Source: a virus
Strand: one strand, 5' to 3'
DNA length: 64,000 nucleotides
IMG/VR virus record: IMGVR_UViG_3300038424_000709
Coordinates: 1-64,000 of that record
This document shows, piece after piece, positions 49,192 through 58,300 of this stretch (position 1 is its first letter; every line of letters starts with the position of its first letter). The translations under genes and the position numbers were made by a program. Below the pieces are notes generated by a model. It had not been told where the DNA came from. It ran no database searches and worked only from the letters and a program-made list of their open reading frames with translations.

Positions 49192-50078
49192 AACAATTTT
49201 CCGACGTAGACGACGAACTCAATGACATCGTCCCCAGCAAGCCCCCCGCCGCTGCGCCGTCACCGGCCCCAGTGGCCCCGCCTCCAGCACCCCAGACACC
49301 GCCGCAGGCGGCCCCGCCTCCTCCTCAGGCATCCGCCAAGGCATCCACAGAGGAAGACATTGACCTTCCCGCCCCCGCCACCAAGGGCGGCGGCAAGGAC
49401 GGCAACCCGGTGGGAGACGAGGTGGAATGGGGCGACACCGAGCTCATGAAGAAGGGCGACGGGCTCGAACGCATCCGCCCCGAAAGGAAGAGCGACAAGG
49501 TCGTGCGGTTCGCGCTCCTGCCGTTCATCAAGCCCAGGGGGCACCGCAGTCACTTCGTGACGACCAAGGAAGGCAAGAGGCAGGTGCTCTGCCTTAGCGA
49601 GCAGGGCGAACCGGCCTTCTGCTGCCAGAAGCTGGACGAGGAGGGGCGCTACCACGTCATCGCCCTGGCCCTGGAATACACCAACGTGGACCCGAGAAGC
49701 GGGAACCGCAAGCTGCCCGACGGGAAGACGCCCCCCATCGAGTGGAAGATCGGATTCGTGGACTTCTCCCGTCCCAACTTCCGCTCCGTCTCCTCGCTCC
49801 CCGAGGAAGGGACGAGCGTCTACGACTACGACATCGTGATGGCGCTCAACGGCAACAAGTACGAGTTCAACATCAAGGCCCGCAAGGCGAACTGGAAGCT
49901 GGACCCCGCCCTGGCCAAGGAAGTCGAGGCTGCGGCCCAGAAGTTCATCGCGGACGGCGGCAAGAAGCTGTTCAGGAGGCTTGGGAAGAAGGCCACTCTC
50001 CTCGAATGGAAGGCGCTGCTCGCCGGGGCCGCCGCAGGCGCGGCGGAGGCGAACCTCGACAACATTGAGGATTTGTAG
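49188..50078 (+). CDS. single-stranded DNA-binding protein (gp32-like)
   Basis: 296 residues. A Pro/Ala-rich N-terminus (about 15-65) precedes an OB-like core (VVRFALLPFIKPRGHRSHFV, then CLSEQGEPAFCCQKLDEEGR with Cys for zinc, WKIGFVDFSRP, YDYDIVMALNGNKYEFNIKA). The last residues are acidic (EANLDNIEDL), as needed for partner binding in SSB proteins. It is between HU and the recombinase genes. Assignment rests on pattern and context. Confidence 0.65.
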   Translation: MKQFSDVDDELNDIVPSKPPAAAPSPAPVAPPPAPQTPPQAAPPPPQASAKASTEEDIDLPAPATKGGGKDGNPVGDEVEWGDTELMKKGDGLERIRPERKSDKVVRFALLPFIKPRGHRSHFVTTKEGKRQVLCLSEQGEPAFCCQKLDEEGRYHVIALALEYTNVDPRSGNRKLPDGKTPPIEWKIGFVDFSRPNFRSVSSLPEEGTSVYDYDIVMALNGNKYEFNIKARKANWKLDPALAKEVEAAAQKFIADGGKKLFRRLGKKATLLEWKALLAGAAAGAAEANLDNIEDL

Positions 50079-50090
50079 AAGGAGCATAGC

Positions 50091-50366
50091 ATGGCAATAG
50101 ACTGCCGCTCGATTTCCGATGTCTCCGTGAAGGGGCTGAGCACGGCACAAGCAGGCATGGCCTACAACAGCGGGGACCGGGAGGCCGACTCCAGGCTGGT
50201 GGTCTTCCTCTACCTCCTCATGCGGGACAAGCTCCCTTCCGGGGCGGTCGAGGAGATCATGTCGGAGGTGGAGAGCATCGACGATCTCCCCTGCCTGCTG
50301 AGCAACGGATGGCTTGCGGCGCATGCGGGAAACATCGCAAAAAGGCTCACGCACGGGCATGCATGA
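50091..50366 (+). CDS. small hypothetical protein
   Basis: 91 residues: DVSVKGLSTAQAGMAYNSGD, then a helical part (RLVVFLYLLMRDKLPSGAVE). It overlaps the following gene by ATGA. Function unknown; located in the recombination block. Confidence 0.55.
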   Translation: MAIDCRSISDVSVKGLSTAQAGMAYNSGDREADSRLVVFLYLLMRDKLPSGAVEEIMSEVESIDDLPCLLSNGWLAAHAGNIAKRLTHGHA

Positions 50367-50593
50367 GCCTTCCTCGGCCCACTGAAATGAAGAAGCCCAA
50401 GGAAATCCCGCCGCAACTTCCAGACCCATGGTTGACGCCCGAGAAATACCGTCCCGGGGAGCCGTGCGGGCATCCGGGATGCCTGAGCCACATCAGCCAT
50501 CCCTGCGAGGGATGCGGGAGGCGGGGCGGGGGGCTGCTACCTCGCGGATGGGAGGGCCGAAAACCCAATGGGAAAAACGTTCCTCGGCATTGA
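50363..50593 (+). CDS. small zinc-binding protein
   Basis: 76 residues from ATG 50363 (ATGA overlap); ATG 50387 is an alternative. CGHPGCLSHISHPCEGCGRR has four Cys and two His suited to one zinc. Basic ends. Its last 26 nt overlap the RuvC-like gene. Confidence 0.5.
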   Translation: MSLPRPTEMKKPKEIPPQLPDPWLTPEKYRPGEPCGHPGCLSHISHPCEGCGRRGGGLLPRGWEGRKPNGKNVPRH

Positions 50594-51095
50594 CCCCGGG
50601 CAGACCGGATGCCTGGCCATGATCCGGGTCCTGGATGACGGAAATAAAGACATCCGCCTGTACGACCCGCTGCTGTTCGAGGTCAAGTCGGGGAAGAAAA
50701 TAAGGCACGAGTACAACGAGGCGTCCATGGCCTCCGTCCTGTCCGAGTTCTCCACGCTGGAGGCGGAGACTTCCTGTATCCTGGAGAGGGTGTCGGCCAT
50801 GCCGGACCAGGGCGTGTCCTCCACGTTCAACTTCGGCATGGGATATGGGCTGTGGAGGGGCATGCTCGCCGCCCTGAAGGTCCCCTATACGTTGGTCAGC
50901 CCGGTGACGTGGAAGAAGGCAGTCATGATGGACATGCCCAAGGAGAAGGACGCCGCCAGGCAGCGGGCGATCCAGCTCTATCCCCAGGTGGCATCCCAAC
51001 TGTCCAGGAAGAAGGACATCGGGAGGGCGGATGCCCTCCTGCTGGCCCATTACGGTATTGTCTCCGCTGGGAGAGAAGGCCAGCATCCGTGCTAA
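50568..51095 (+). CDS. RuvC-like Holliday junction resolvase
   Basis: 175 residues. RNase H-like fold with acidic residues in FLGIDPGQTG, CILERVSAM and KDIGRADALLLAHYG, the RuvC arrangement. SSTFNFGMGYGLWRGML matches the DNA-contact helix region. It should resolve four-way junctions before packaging. It is directly followed by the recombinase gene, 13 nt away. Confidence 0.85.
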   Translation: MGKTFLGIDPGQTGCLAMIRVLDDGNKDIRLYDPLLFEVKSGKKIRHEYNEASMASVLSEFSTLEAETSCILERVSAMPDQGVSSTFNFGMGYGLWRGMLAALKVPYTLVSPVTWKKAVMMDMPKEKDAARQRAIQLYPQVASQLSRKKDIGRADALLLAHYGIVSAGREGQHPC

Positions 51096-51108
51096 GGGAG
51101 GAACTGAC

Positions 51109-52479
51109 ATGAAGAACAAGGAGAAGGCAAAGGGCAAGGCAGGGGTCAAGAAGGCGGAGAAGGCCAGGGAGAAGGGTCCGTCGTCGGACCCCCGGCTTTG
51201 GACCCCCGCCCAGCGGCGCGAGATGTTCCTGGAGGCGAGGAAGGAGGTCAAGGACGACTATCGCATCCTCGACAAGGACTTCAGGGAGGAGCTGGTGCCC
51301 TACGGGAACATCGTCCTGGATCACGTCCTGAGCCTCGGGGGCCTCCCCCGCCATGCCCGGGTCACGCAGGTCCACGGGGACGAGGGGGCGGGGAAGACCA
51401 CCACGGCCCTCTGCATCGCCGCCCAGTACCAGAGGGTCATGCAGGAGCCCATCGCCATCTTCGAGTACGAGCCGGGCGCTTCCGCCACCTACGCCTGGAC
51501 GCTGGGGGTGGATCCCAGCCTGTGCTTCTTCGAGCAGCCGACCAGCCTCCAGGACGCCATCAAGCGGCACGTGCAGCTCATGGCCGACTTCGGCGTGCGC
51601 CTGTTCGTGAACGACTCCATCCCCTACATGGAGACCAAGATCCCCCGCAAGGACTTCGAGAGCGGGCGGGCCTTCAAGAGCAGCTACGGGGGCCATGCCA
51701 AGGGCATCAAGGGCTTCTACCACATGCTGCACCCGTGGCTCCTGGAGTACGATGGCTCGCTCCTGATGGTGAACCAGACCAGGGACCGCATCGACGAGGA
51801 TGCCGACAACGCCAGCAAGTGGAGCTACACGAACCGCATCTACTCCCTTCCGGGCGGGAGGGAGGCCAGGTTCACGCCCAGCGTGATGCTGGAGCTCACC
51901 CTGGAGAACGAGGTCCGCCCGTGGGAATGGAAGAGCATCCCCGACGAGAAGGAGAAATGGCTGCTCGTCCAGCCCAAGGGGGCCGTGCTGAAGAACTACC
52001 CGACCGCCAACCGGGTCAGGGTGCGCTCGCTCAAGAACAAGGTCACGGGGATGGGCTTCCGCGAGGGGCACATCTACATCCGCCCCAATTTCGGGATCGA
52101 CGAGAACATGAGCATCCGGGAGCTCGGATGCGCCTACGGCTACATCGGGTTCGACAAGAAGCGGTGGTTCGTCGGCAAGTCGGCGGAGGAGGGCTTCGCC
52201 TCCTATGCCAGCAAGACGGAACTCGTCGAGGCGCTCGTCGTCAAGGAGGACCCAGAGGTGCTGGGGAAGCTGCGGGCACTGATCGTGGAGGCCATCAAGT
52301 CGGACGACAGCGGGCGCTTCAAGTGGAGCGGCCCGCAGGAGGAAATCGCCTCCCTGGAGAAGATCGTCAACGAGGAGTACGCCCCCCTCGACGACGAGGA
52401 GGACTTCAAGGAGGAGGCCGCCGTCCCCGGCGAAAGCATAGATTTGGACGATGCCGACCGCACCGGGACGACGCCATAG
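51109..52479 (+). CDS. RecA/UvsX-type recombinase
   Basis: 456 residues from ATG 51109 (GGGAGGAAC upstream). Walker A at about 90-98 (GDEGAGKTT), IFEYEPGASATYAW after it, Walker B-like LLMVNQTRD, and an L2-like region ARFTPSVMLELTL. A basic N-terminus and acidic C-terminal tail fit RecA/UvsX. It pairs homologous strands for repair and recombination-driven replication. Confidence 0.85.
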   Translation: MKNKEKAKGKAGVKKAEKAREKGPSSDPRLWTPAQRREMFLEARKEVKDDYRILDKDFREELVPYGNIVLDHVLSLGGLPRHARVTQVHGDEGAGKTTTALCIAAQYQRVMQEPIAIFEYEPGASATYAWTLGVDPSLCFFEQPTSLQDAIKRHVQLMADFGVRLFVNDSIPYMETKIPRKDFESGRAFKSSYGGHAKGIKGFYHMLHPWLLEYDGSLLMVNQTRDRIDEDADNASKWSYTNRIYSLPGGREARFTPSVMLELTLENEVRPWEWKSIPDEKEKWLLVQPKGAVLKNYPTANRVRVRSLKNKVTGMGFREGHIYIRPNFGIDENMSIRELGCAYGYIGFDKKRWFVGKSAEEGFASYASKTELVEALVVKEDPEVLGKLRALIVEAIKSDDSGRFKWSGPQEEIASLEKIVNEEYAPLDDEEDFKEEAAVPGESIDLDDADRTGTTP

Positions 52480-52486
52480 GAAACTT

Positions 52487-53764
52487 GTGAAGCTGACGGG
52501 CAGGAACTTCCAGCCATGGGACGAATTCTCGATGGTCATCGAGGGCCTGACGCTCATCGTCGGGCCCTCGAACCGGGGGAAGAGCTCCGTGTTCCGGAGC
52601 CTCAAGGGGGCGCTCCGCAACGACCTTCCCGCAGGGTTCGTCAAGGACGGGCAGCCCGGGCCCCTGGAAGTCACCGTCGAGACGGACGGGCACGTCATAA
52701 GGGCCACCCGCCCCCGCAAGGGATCCTCGAAGTACGTCGTCGACGGCAGCCCCTTCGCCTCCCTCCAGCTTAAGGTTCCCGAGCCCGTGGAAAAGCTGAG
52801 GTTCGGGGAGGTCCAGGTCGGGGGCACCACCATCGACCCGATATTCTCCGAGCAGAACAGGGCGCAGTTCCTCATCGACCCCGAGCGCTGGAAGCCCAAC
52901 GAGGTCAACGCGGTCCTCGGCGCGTTTTCGAGCACGGAAAAGCTTGACGCCGGAAAGAAGGAGGCCAACCTCCGCATCACCCAGCGCAACGCCGAGGCCA
53001 AGACCCTGGCCGAGGAGATCAGGGAGGCGGAGGAGCGCAAGGCGGCCCTCGCCCGGCTTGCGGAGGCGTCCGGGCAGGCGCTCGTCCTGGTGGACGGCTT
53101 CGAGTCCGGGGCCGGGCGGTGCGAGTCCCTGCTGTCCTTCGTCGCCGAGGCCCTCCGCAAGGCGGCAAGGGTACGCCGCCTCGGGGAAATCCTCTCCCCC
53201 CTGCAGGTCCCCGACGCGTCCGGGGCAGAGAGGCTGCACCGCAAGGACGGGCTGCTGGCCCAGGCGCACGCCTGCGCCTCCAGGATCGCCTTCCTGGCAG
53301 GCTTCGGGGCATCCCTGGACCAGGCCCTGGCCGCATGGGAGTCCTCGGTGGGTGCCTACAAGCTCCTCCGCGGCCTGCTGGCCCTCTCGGAGGCGAGGAA
53401 GAAGGAGGCAGGTCCCAGGAAGCATGCCGACCTGCTGAGCTCCGTCCTCAAGGAGGCCGAGTCGTTTCTCAACCCCGCCGTCGACTACCTCGACCTCGCG
53501 GGCTCCGTCAGGGACGCCCGGTCGCTCAGGGCCGCGTTCCAATCCGGGGAATCCGAGCTGGAGAAGGCGGGGAAGGAGCTTGAGGAGGCCGGACGGGGGC
53601 TCAGGGAAATCGAGCAGGGGGTCAGGGAGGCCGAGGAGGAACGGAGAAGGGCCGCGGCCAGCAAGGCATCCGGAGGCACGGCGAGGCCCAAGTGCGACGT
53701 GTGCGGGGGCTATTTGGCGTGCCCGGTATGCGGCGAACAAGGTCAAAAAGTTTTCGGTCGCTGA
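52487..53764 (+). CDS. half Rad50/SMC-like ATPase with C-terminal zinc ribbon
   Basis: 425 residues from GTG 52487 (AGGAAA upstream); ATG 52451 would add 12. The N-terminal 150 match the first half of an SMC/Rad50 head: MVIEGLTLIVGPSNRGKSSV (Walker A) and a Q-loop-like PIFSEQNRAQFL. Coiled coil follows (LRITQRNAEAKTLAEEIREA onward). The second half with ABC signature and Walker B is absent. Instead it ends in a zinc ribbon CDVCGGYLACPVCGE. It may need a partner or act as a DNA-end factor. No Mre11 gene lies beside it. Confidence 0.65.
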   Translation: MKLTGRNFQPWDEFSMVIEGLTLIVGPSNRGKSSVFRSLKGALRNDLPAGFVKDGQPGPLEVTVETDGHVIRATRPRKGSSKYVVDGSPFASLQLKVPEPVEKLRFGEVQVGGTTIDPIFSEQNRAQFLIDPERWKPNEVNAVLGAFSSTEKLDAGKKEANLRITQRNAEAKTLAEEIREAEERKAALARLAEASGQALVLVDGFESGAGRCESLLSFVAEALRKAARVRRLGEILSPLQVPDASGAERLHRKDGLLAQAHACASRIAFLAGFGASLDQALAAWESSVGAYKLLRGLLALSEARKKEAGPRKHADLLSSVLKEAESFLNPAVDYLDLAGSVRDARSLRAAFQSGESELEKAGKELEEAGRGLREIEQGVREAEEERRRAAASKASGGTARPKCDVCGGYLACPVCGEQGQKVFGR

Positions 53765-53800
53765 GTATTGACCTGAAGTAGCGAAAGCGGAGGCGGGCAA

Positions 53801-54097
53801 ATGGCGGACATTCAGCAGCAGTTGAAGGATGCGCAGGCCAGGGTCAAGGTCCTGGCGGGCAAGCGGGACCAGGCCATCCGGGACGCCGGGATAGAGGAGC
53901 AGAAGCTCAAGCAGGTATACGACAACCTGCGGCAGCTCGGCATCGAGTCCCCGGAAGCCCTCTCCGAGGACGACCTGCAGCGCCTGGCCGAGGACACGAA
54001 GAAGAAGCTCGAAACCGAGATGCTGGGCCTCATGGAAACCCTCTCCAAGGGGGAGGCCCTGCTCCTGGAATACGAAAAGGTGCTGGAGGGAGAATGA
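53801..54097 (+). CDS. small coiled-coil protein
   Basis: 98 residues, helical throughout (MADIQQQLKDAQARVKVLAG; KQVYDNLRQLGIESPEALSE). An AGTATTGA box lies upstream (53763-53770). It could partner the half Rad50-like protein, but this is only suggested by adjacency. Confidence 0.6.
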   Translation: MADIQQQLKDAQARVKVLAGKRDQAIRDAGIEEQKLKQVYDNLRQLGIESPEALSEDDLQRLAEDTKKKLETEMLGLMETLSKGEALLLEYEKVLEGE

Positions 54098-54294
54098 TAT
54101 CCAGATGGCTGGTGGAATACATAGGGTCCACGCCCTGCCCGGTGTACGCCTCGCGCGGGACGTATCCGACGTGCGATCCGTACGAGGCGATCAGCTTCGA
54201 CACCGAGGAAAGGGCCAAGAAATGGATGAAAGGGAAGGGCACGGTACCCTACCCTCCTCCCTGGACGCCGGTCCAGCACGGGTTCGAGGATTGA
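54094..54294 (+). CDS. small hypothetical protein
   Basis: 66 residues (MISRWLVEYIGSTPCPVYAS ... FDTEERAKKWMKGKG), compact alpha-beta. ATGA overlap with the coiled-coil gene. Confidence 0.5.
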   Translation: MISRWLVEYIGSTPCPVYASRGTYPTCDPYEAISFDTEERAKKWMKGKGTVPYPPPWTPVQHGFED

Positions 54295-54342
54295 TTCGTT
54301 TTTAGATGGGATGGAAAAGAAAGAAGGGCAAAGGAGGAATTT

Positions 54343-54651
54343 GTGGAATTTACAAGTGTTGACTGCAAGAAAAACTCCAGCAAAAAGTATGAAGTCCATC
54401 TGACCTACAAGGATTCTACGGTGGGCGTCGTCACTTTCTCGGACAAGCTGCTTGCTGACGAATATGTGGATTTCAAGACCAAACGACCAACAAAGGTTGT
54501 GGAGGTAGGGAAAGTCCCGGAAAAGAAAGAAATCTCGGACGCATTCTGGGAGCTGGCAAAAACCCAAGCGGAAACCCTCACCTTGGTGGGCGTGCTCAAC
54601 GAAGGGGTTGATGGCTTCGAGATCGAGTTCGGGAACGCCCAAAAAGCATAG
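54343..54651 (+). CDS. small hypothetical protein
   Basis: 102 residues from GTG 54343 with AAAGGAGGAATTT upstream. Beta-rich first half (YEVHLTYKDSTVGVVTFSDK), helical second. More AT-rich than its neighbours. No family recognised. Confidence 0.55.
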   Translation: MEFTSVDCKKNSSKKYEVHLTYKDSTVGVVTFSDKLLADEYVDFKTKRPTKVVEVGKVPEKKEISDAFWELAKTQAETLTLVGVLNEGVDGFEIEFGNAQKA

Positions 54652-54669
54652 CCCACAACAGGTCGGACA

Positions 54670-55359
54670 ATGGGAGAAGAGCAGCTTCCGCCAATCGAGG
54701 AGCTCGACTTCGAGCGCGAGTCCGTCCGGAAGCTCTACCGTTCCGGGGCCAACGGGATAAACCCCGAGAGGTGGGAGCGCGCCAGGGACGTCATACGCTT
54801 CGACGACGTGGTCTTCGAGCTCACGGGGCGCAGGGACAGCGTCATCCGTTGCCCCTTCCACGGCAAGGATTCCCGCCCCTCCTTCACCCTCTACAACAGG
54901 ACCAACGACGCCTACTGCTTCGGGTGCCCGCCCGGCAAGATGTACTACGACTCCGTCATATTCGCGTCGAAGTACATGGAGATAAGCCGCGTCCAGGCCC
55001 TCCAATGGCTCGAAAAGAAGTGGGGGCTCCCCCGCCTCTCGGACGTTCCTCTGGAGGGCGAGGAGGACGAGGAGGAAACCCTGCTGGGCTTCTGGGACCT
55101 GGCGGAGCCCTTCATAGTCAAGGCCGGCCGGGAAGTGCAGAACGTCCGCGACCCGGAGCTCGCGGAGGACTACATCCGCATATACTTCACCGCCCTCGGC
55201 CTCGAAAAGGCCGCCAGCGCCGCGGAGAAGGACCCCGAGGGAAACCCCGGGGACCTGCACCTCCAGGCGGCCCTGGAGCTTGCCAGGGCCCTGGGAAAGG
55301 ACAAGCTTTCCTCCATTGCCGACAGGAAAGTGGAACGGGGCAGTAATGAGCAATCATGA
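54670..55359 (+). CDS. CHC2 zinc-finger primase domain protein
   Basis: 229 residues. Near 55-95: RDSVIRCPFHGKDSRPSFTL with YCFGCPPGKM, the CxxH...CxxC zinc finger of DnaG-type primases, followed by helices (SRVQALQWLEKKWG). No Toprim catalytic core follows; the rest is helical and acidic. It may recognise primer sites and work with a separate catalytic subunit. It overlaps DNA polymerase by ATGA, so the two are made together. Confidence 0.75.
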   Translation: MGEEQLPPIEELDFERESVRKLYRSGANGINPERWERARDVIRFDDVVFELTGRRDSVIRCPFHGKDSRPSFTLYNRTNDAYCFGCPPGKMYYDSVIFASKYMEISRVQALQWLEKKWGLPRLSDVPLEGEEDEEETLLGFWDLAEPFIVKAGREVQNVRDPELAEDYIRIYFTALGLEKAASAAEKDPEGNPGDLHLQAALELARALGKDKLSSIADRKVERGSNEQS

Positions 55360-58300
55360 AGGCGAGCCTTGAAAACGTGACCTCCAAGGACCTCAAGAAG
55401 GCCAAGAAGAAGGTCACGAAGCCCAGGGACATAAGGAGCGTGTTCCGCGAGCGCCTCGCCTCCCTGGCCGCCGAAGGGGGGGTGTCCAAGGTCAGGAAGC
55501 CCTGGATGAGCACCAAGGCCTTCTGCATCCTGGACACGCCGGAGGCCCTCCAGTCGTGGGCCGACGACGTAATCGCCAACGCCCCCCGCTTCGAGTTCTA
55601 CGGGCATACGTCCCCCGTGGTCGCCGTGGACACGGAAACCCTCGGCCTCGACACCCGCCTGTTCGTGAGGCTTCGCAGGCTTCCCGATGGCTCCTACAAG
55701 CAGTTCTACGAGGTCAAGACGGACGTCGCCGGAATATGCCTTTCGGCCGATGGGATCAAGGGCGTCTACATCCCCCTCAACCACGAGTTCCAGGACATCG
55801 GCCTCGGCATCGCCGCCAAGGTCCTCGACCGGGCGGCATGCGACGGAATCCTCCAGCGGCTGTTCGACCAATGCCATCTGGTCTTCTACAACGGGAAGTT
55901 CGACCGCGAGGTCATGCGCCTCACGCTCGGAATCGTTTTCAGGCCCTACCCGTTCTTCGAGGACGTGCAGGTGCTGGCCTACATCAACGACCCCAAGGCC
56001 GACCTTGAGGACAAGAGCTTCTACACGGGGGATGCCGGGGGCCTGAAGGCGGTCTCCAAGAACATCCTCGGCATAGAGCAGATCGAGCTCGAAGATATCG
56101 CCAGGGTCAGGGCCGAGACTTGCCCCCTCACCGGGACGGCATTCTGCCAATGCTCCGCGGAACAGAAGAAGGAAAGGAAGCACGGGCTCAAGTTCCATTA
56201 CGTCCCGTTCTCGTGGGTCCCGGTCGATCTGGCCCTGTGGTACGCCGCATCGGACGCCATCTGCACCTGGATGCTGTGGGAAAAGATGCATGCCCTGGCA
56301 AGGACGAGGAGGACCGTCCACAGGATAGACCACGAGCTCGTCGACACCATCGCCTGGATCGAAAGGCAGAGGTTCATCATAGACACTGAGCGCCATGCCC
56401 GCACGGTCAGGGGGCACCAGAAGAAGATCGCGGGCCTGGAGAAGCGGCTCTACGACCTGGGCATAGCGGCGGGGTACCCCGAGCCCCATACCGACGAGGG
56501 CGAGGTCTTCGAGAAGGACAGGTTCAATCCCGGGTCGAACAAGCAGCTCCAGAAGCTGTTCTTCGAGGTGAAGGGATGGAAGCCGACGAGGAGGACCCCC
56601 ACGGGCCAGGCATCCTGCGACGCCGAGGCAATCGGGGACCTGCAGAAGCTCTACCCGGACGACGAGTTCCTCTCCGTCCTCTCGCAGTTCAACGACTACA
56701 AGGCCCTCCATCCCGCGGACCTGAGGTTCGATCCCGCGGACGGGACGGCGCGCATATACCTCAAGCAGAACGTGGTGGCGGGCGGGCGGCTGTCGTCGGC
56801 CGGCGGGGAGTTCGAGAAGGACGGGGGGTTCGGGCTCAACTCCCAGGCGGTGAAGAAGGTCGAGCCCCACCTCATGTGGAAGGTCCGGGGGAACGTCCTC
56901 AAGCCGGACGAAATCCCGGAGGACCAGATAGAGGAGCATGCCGAGGAGGACCTGCATCCGTCCTGCTTCCGGGAAGTCGGGGAAGACGGCGGGACGATGC
57001 GCAAGAAGGCCCCGGGCATCGTCCACAACCACATCGGGCAGTACATGGGATATGCCATCTGCCTGGTGCCCGGCTGCAAGACCTGTGCGGAAAAGTTCGG
57101 CGTCCTCATCGAGGACGCGAAGATGGACGCCAACGAGGTCGTCAACCTCCGCGCCCTGTTCTGCTCCCCGCCCGGCTGGACGTTCTTCACCATAGACTAC
57201 GGAAACATCGAGATGCGGGCGGCCGCCAACTGCTCCGGCGAGCCCGAGTTCATCAAGGAGTTCCTCGAAGGCAAAGGCGACTTCCACTCCCTCACGGCCA
57301 GCAAGGTGTTCCCCGAGTTCAACGACCCCAGGACCCCCAAGGAAGTCCGCAAGAAGCTCCGCGACCTGGCCAAGATCATCAATTTTGCCCTCCTGTACGG
57401 CGGCACCGAGTACGCCATCTACGAGAACATGCGGAAGCAGGACCCCAACATCACCAAGGAGCGGGCGAAGGAGATGGTGGAGAACTACTGGAAGGGCGTT
57501 CCGGTGTTCTTCGCGTTCTGCCAGCAGAAGCAGGCCATGGCCCGGGACCAGTTGCTCTGCACCACCGTCACGGGTCGCGTCATCAACTTCCAGTCCGCCA
57601 TGGATGCCCTACATCTCCACGTCCCGAACGAAGAGGAGCGGAAGAACTACTGGAAGTACCGGGACCTGATGAGGAAGGCCGAGGAGCTCAAGGTGGCCGG
57701 GGACTCGGCGTGGAGCGAGTACTTCAACCTCGCCTCCTCCATGTGGAAGAACCTCGATACCGGGGTCCGCAACTGCATGGACTACAACAAGTTCATGGGC
57801 AAGATTCAGAGGGTGAGCGTCAACGCCCCCCTCCAGGGCCTTGCGGGGGACTTCATGCGCATGTCCCTGAACAAGATACATACATGGGTGGAGTCCGACC
57901 CCCCGGTGCAGTCCGTCATCATGCTCCACGTGTCGGTCCACGACGAGATCGACTTCTCCGTCAAGGACGAGTACGTGCCGTTCGTCGTTCCCCGCGTCAC
58001 CCGCATCATGAAGCTCCGCAAGCTCCACGAGAGGCTGAAGTGGCCCGTGCCCATCGAATGCGATGCCGAATACGGCATCTCGTGGGACGTGGAGCACCAT
58101 GTCACGGGCGACGACGACCACGTCCCCGTCGCCTGGACCAAGATCAAGGCCATTGCGAACTACCTCCCGGACGGATGGGAGGCGGGCACCGTCAGGAACC
58201 TCATCAAGGCCATAGCCTCGGGGGACGAGCGCAGGGTGGCCAGGGCGGACGCCTTCCTCAAGGAAAACCTGCATAAGCGCGCCTACGCCGCAGCATGGCA

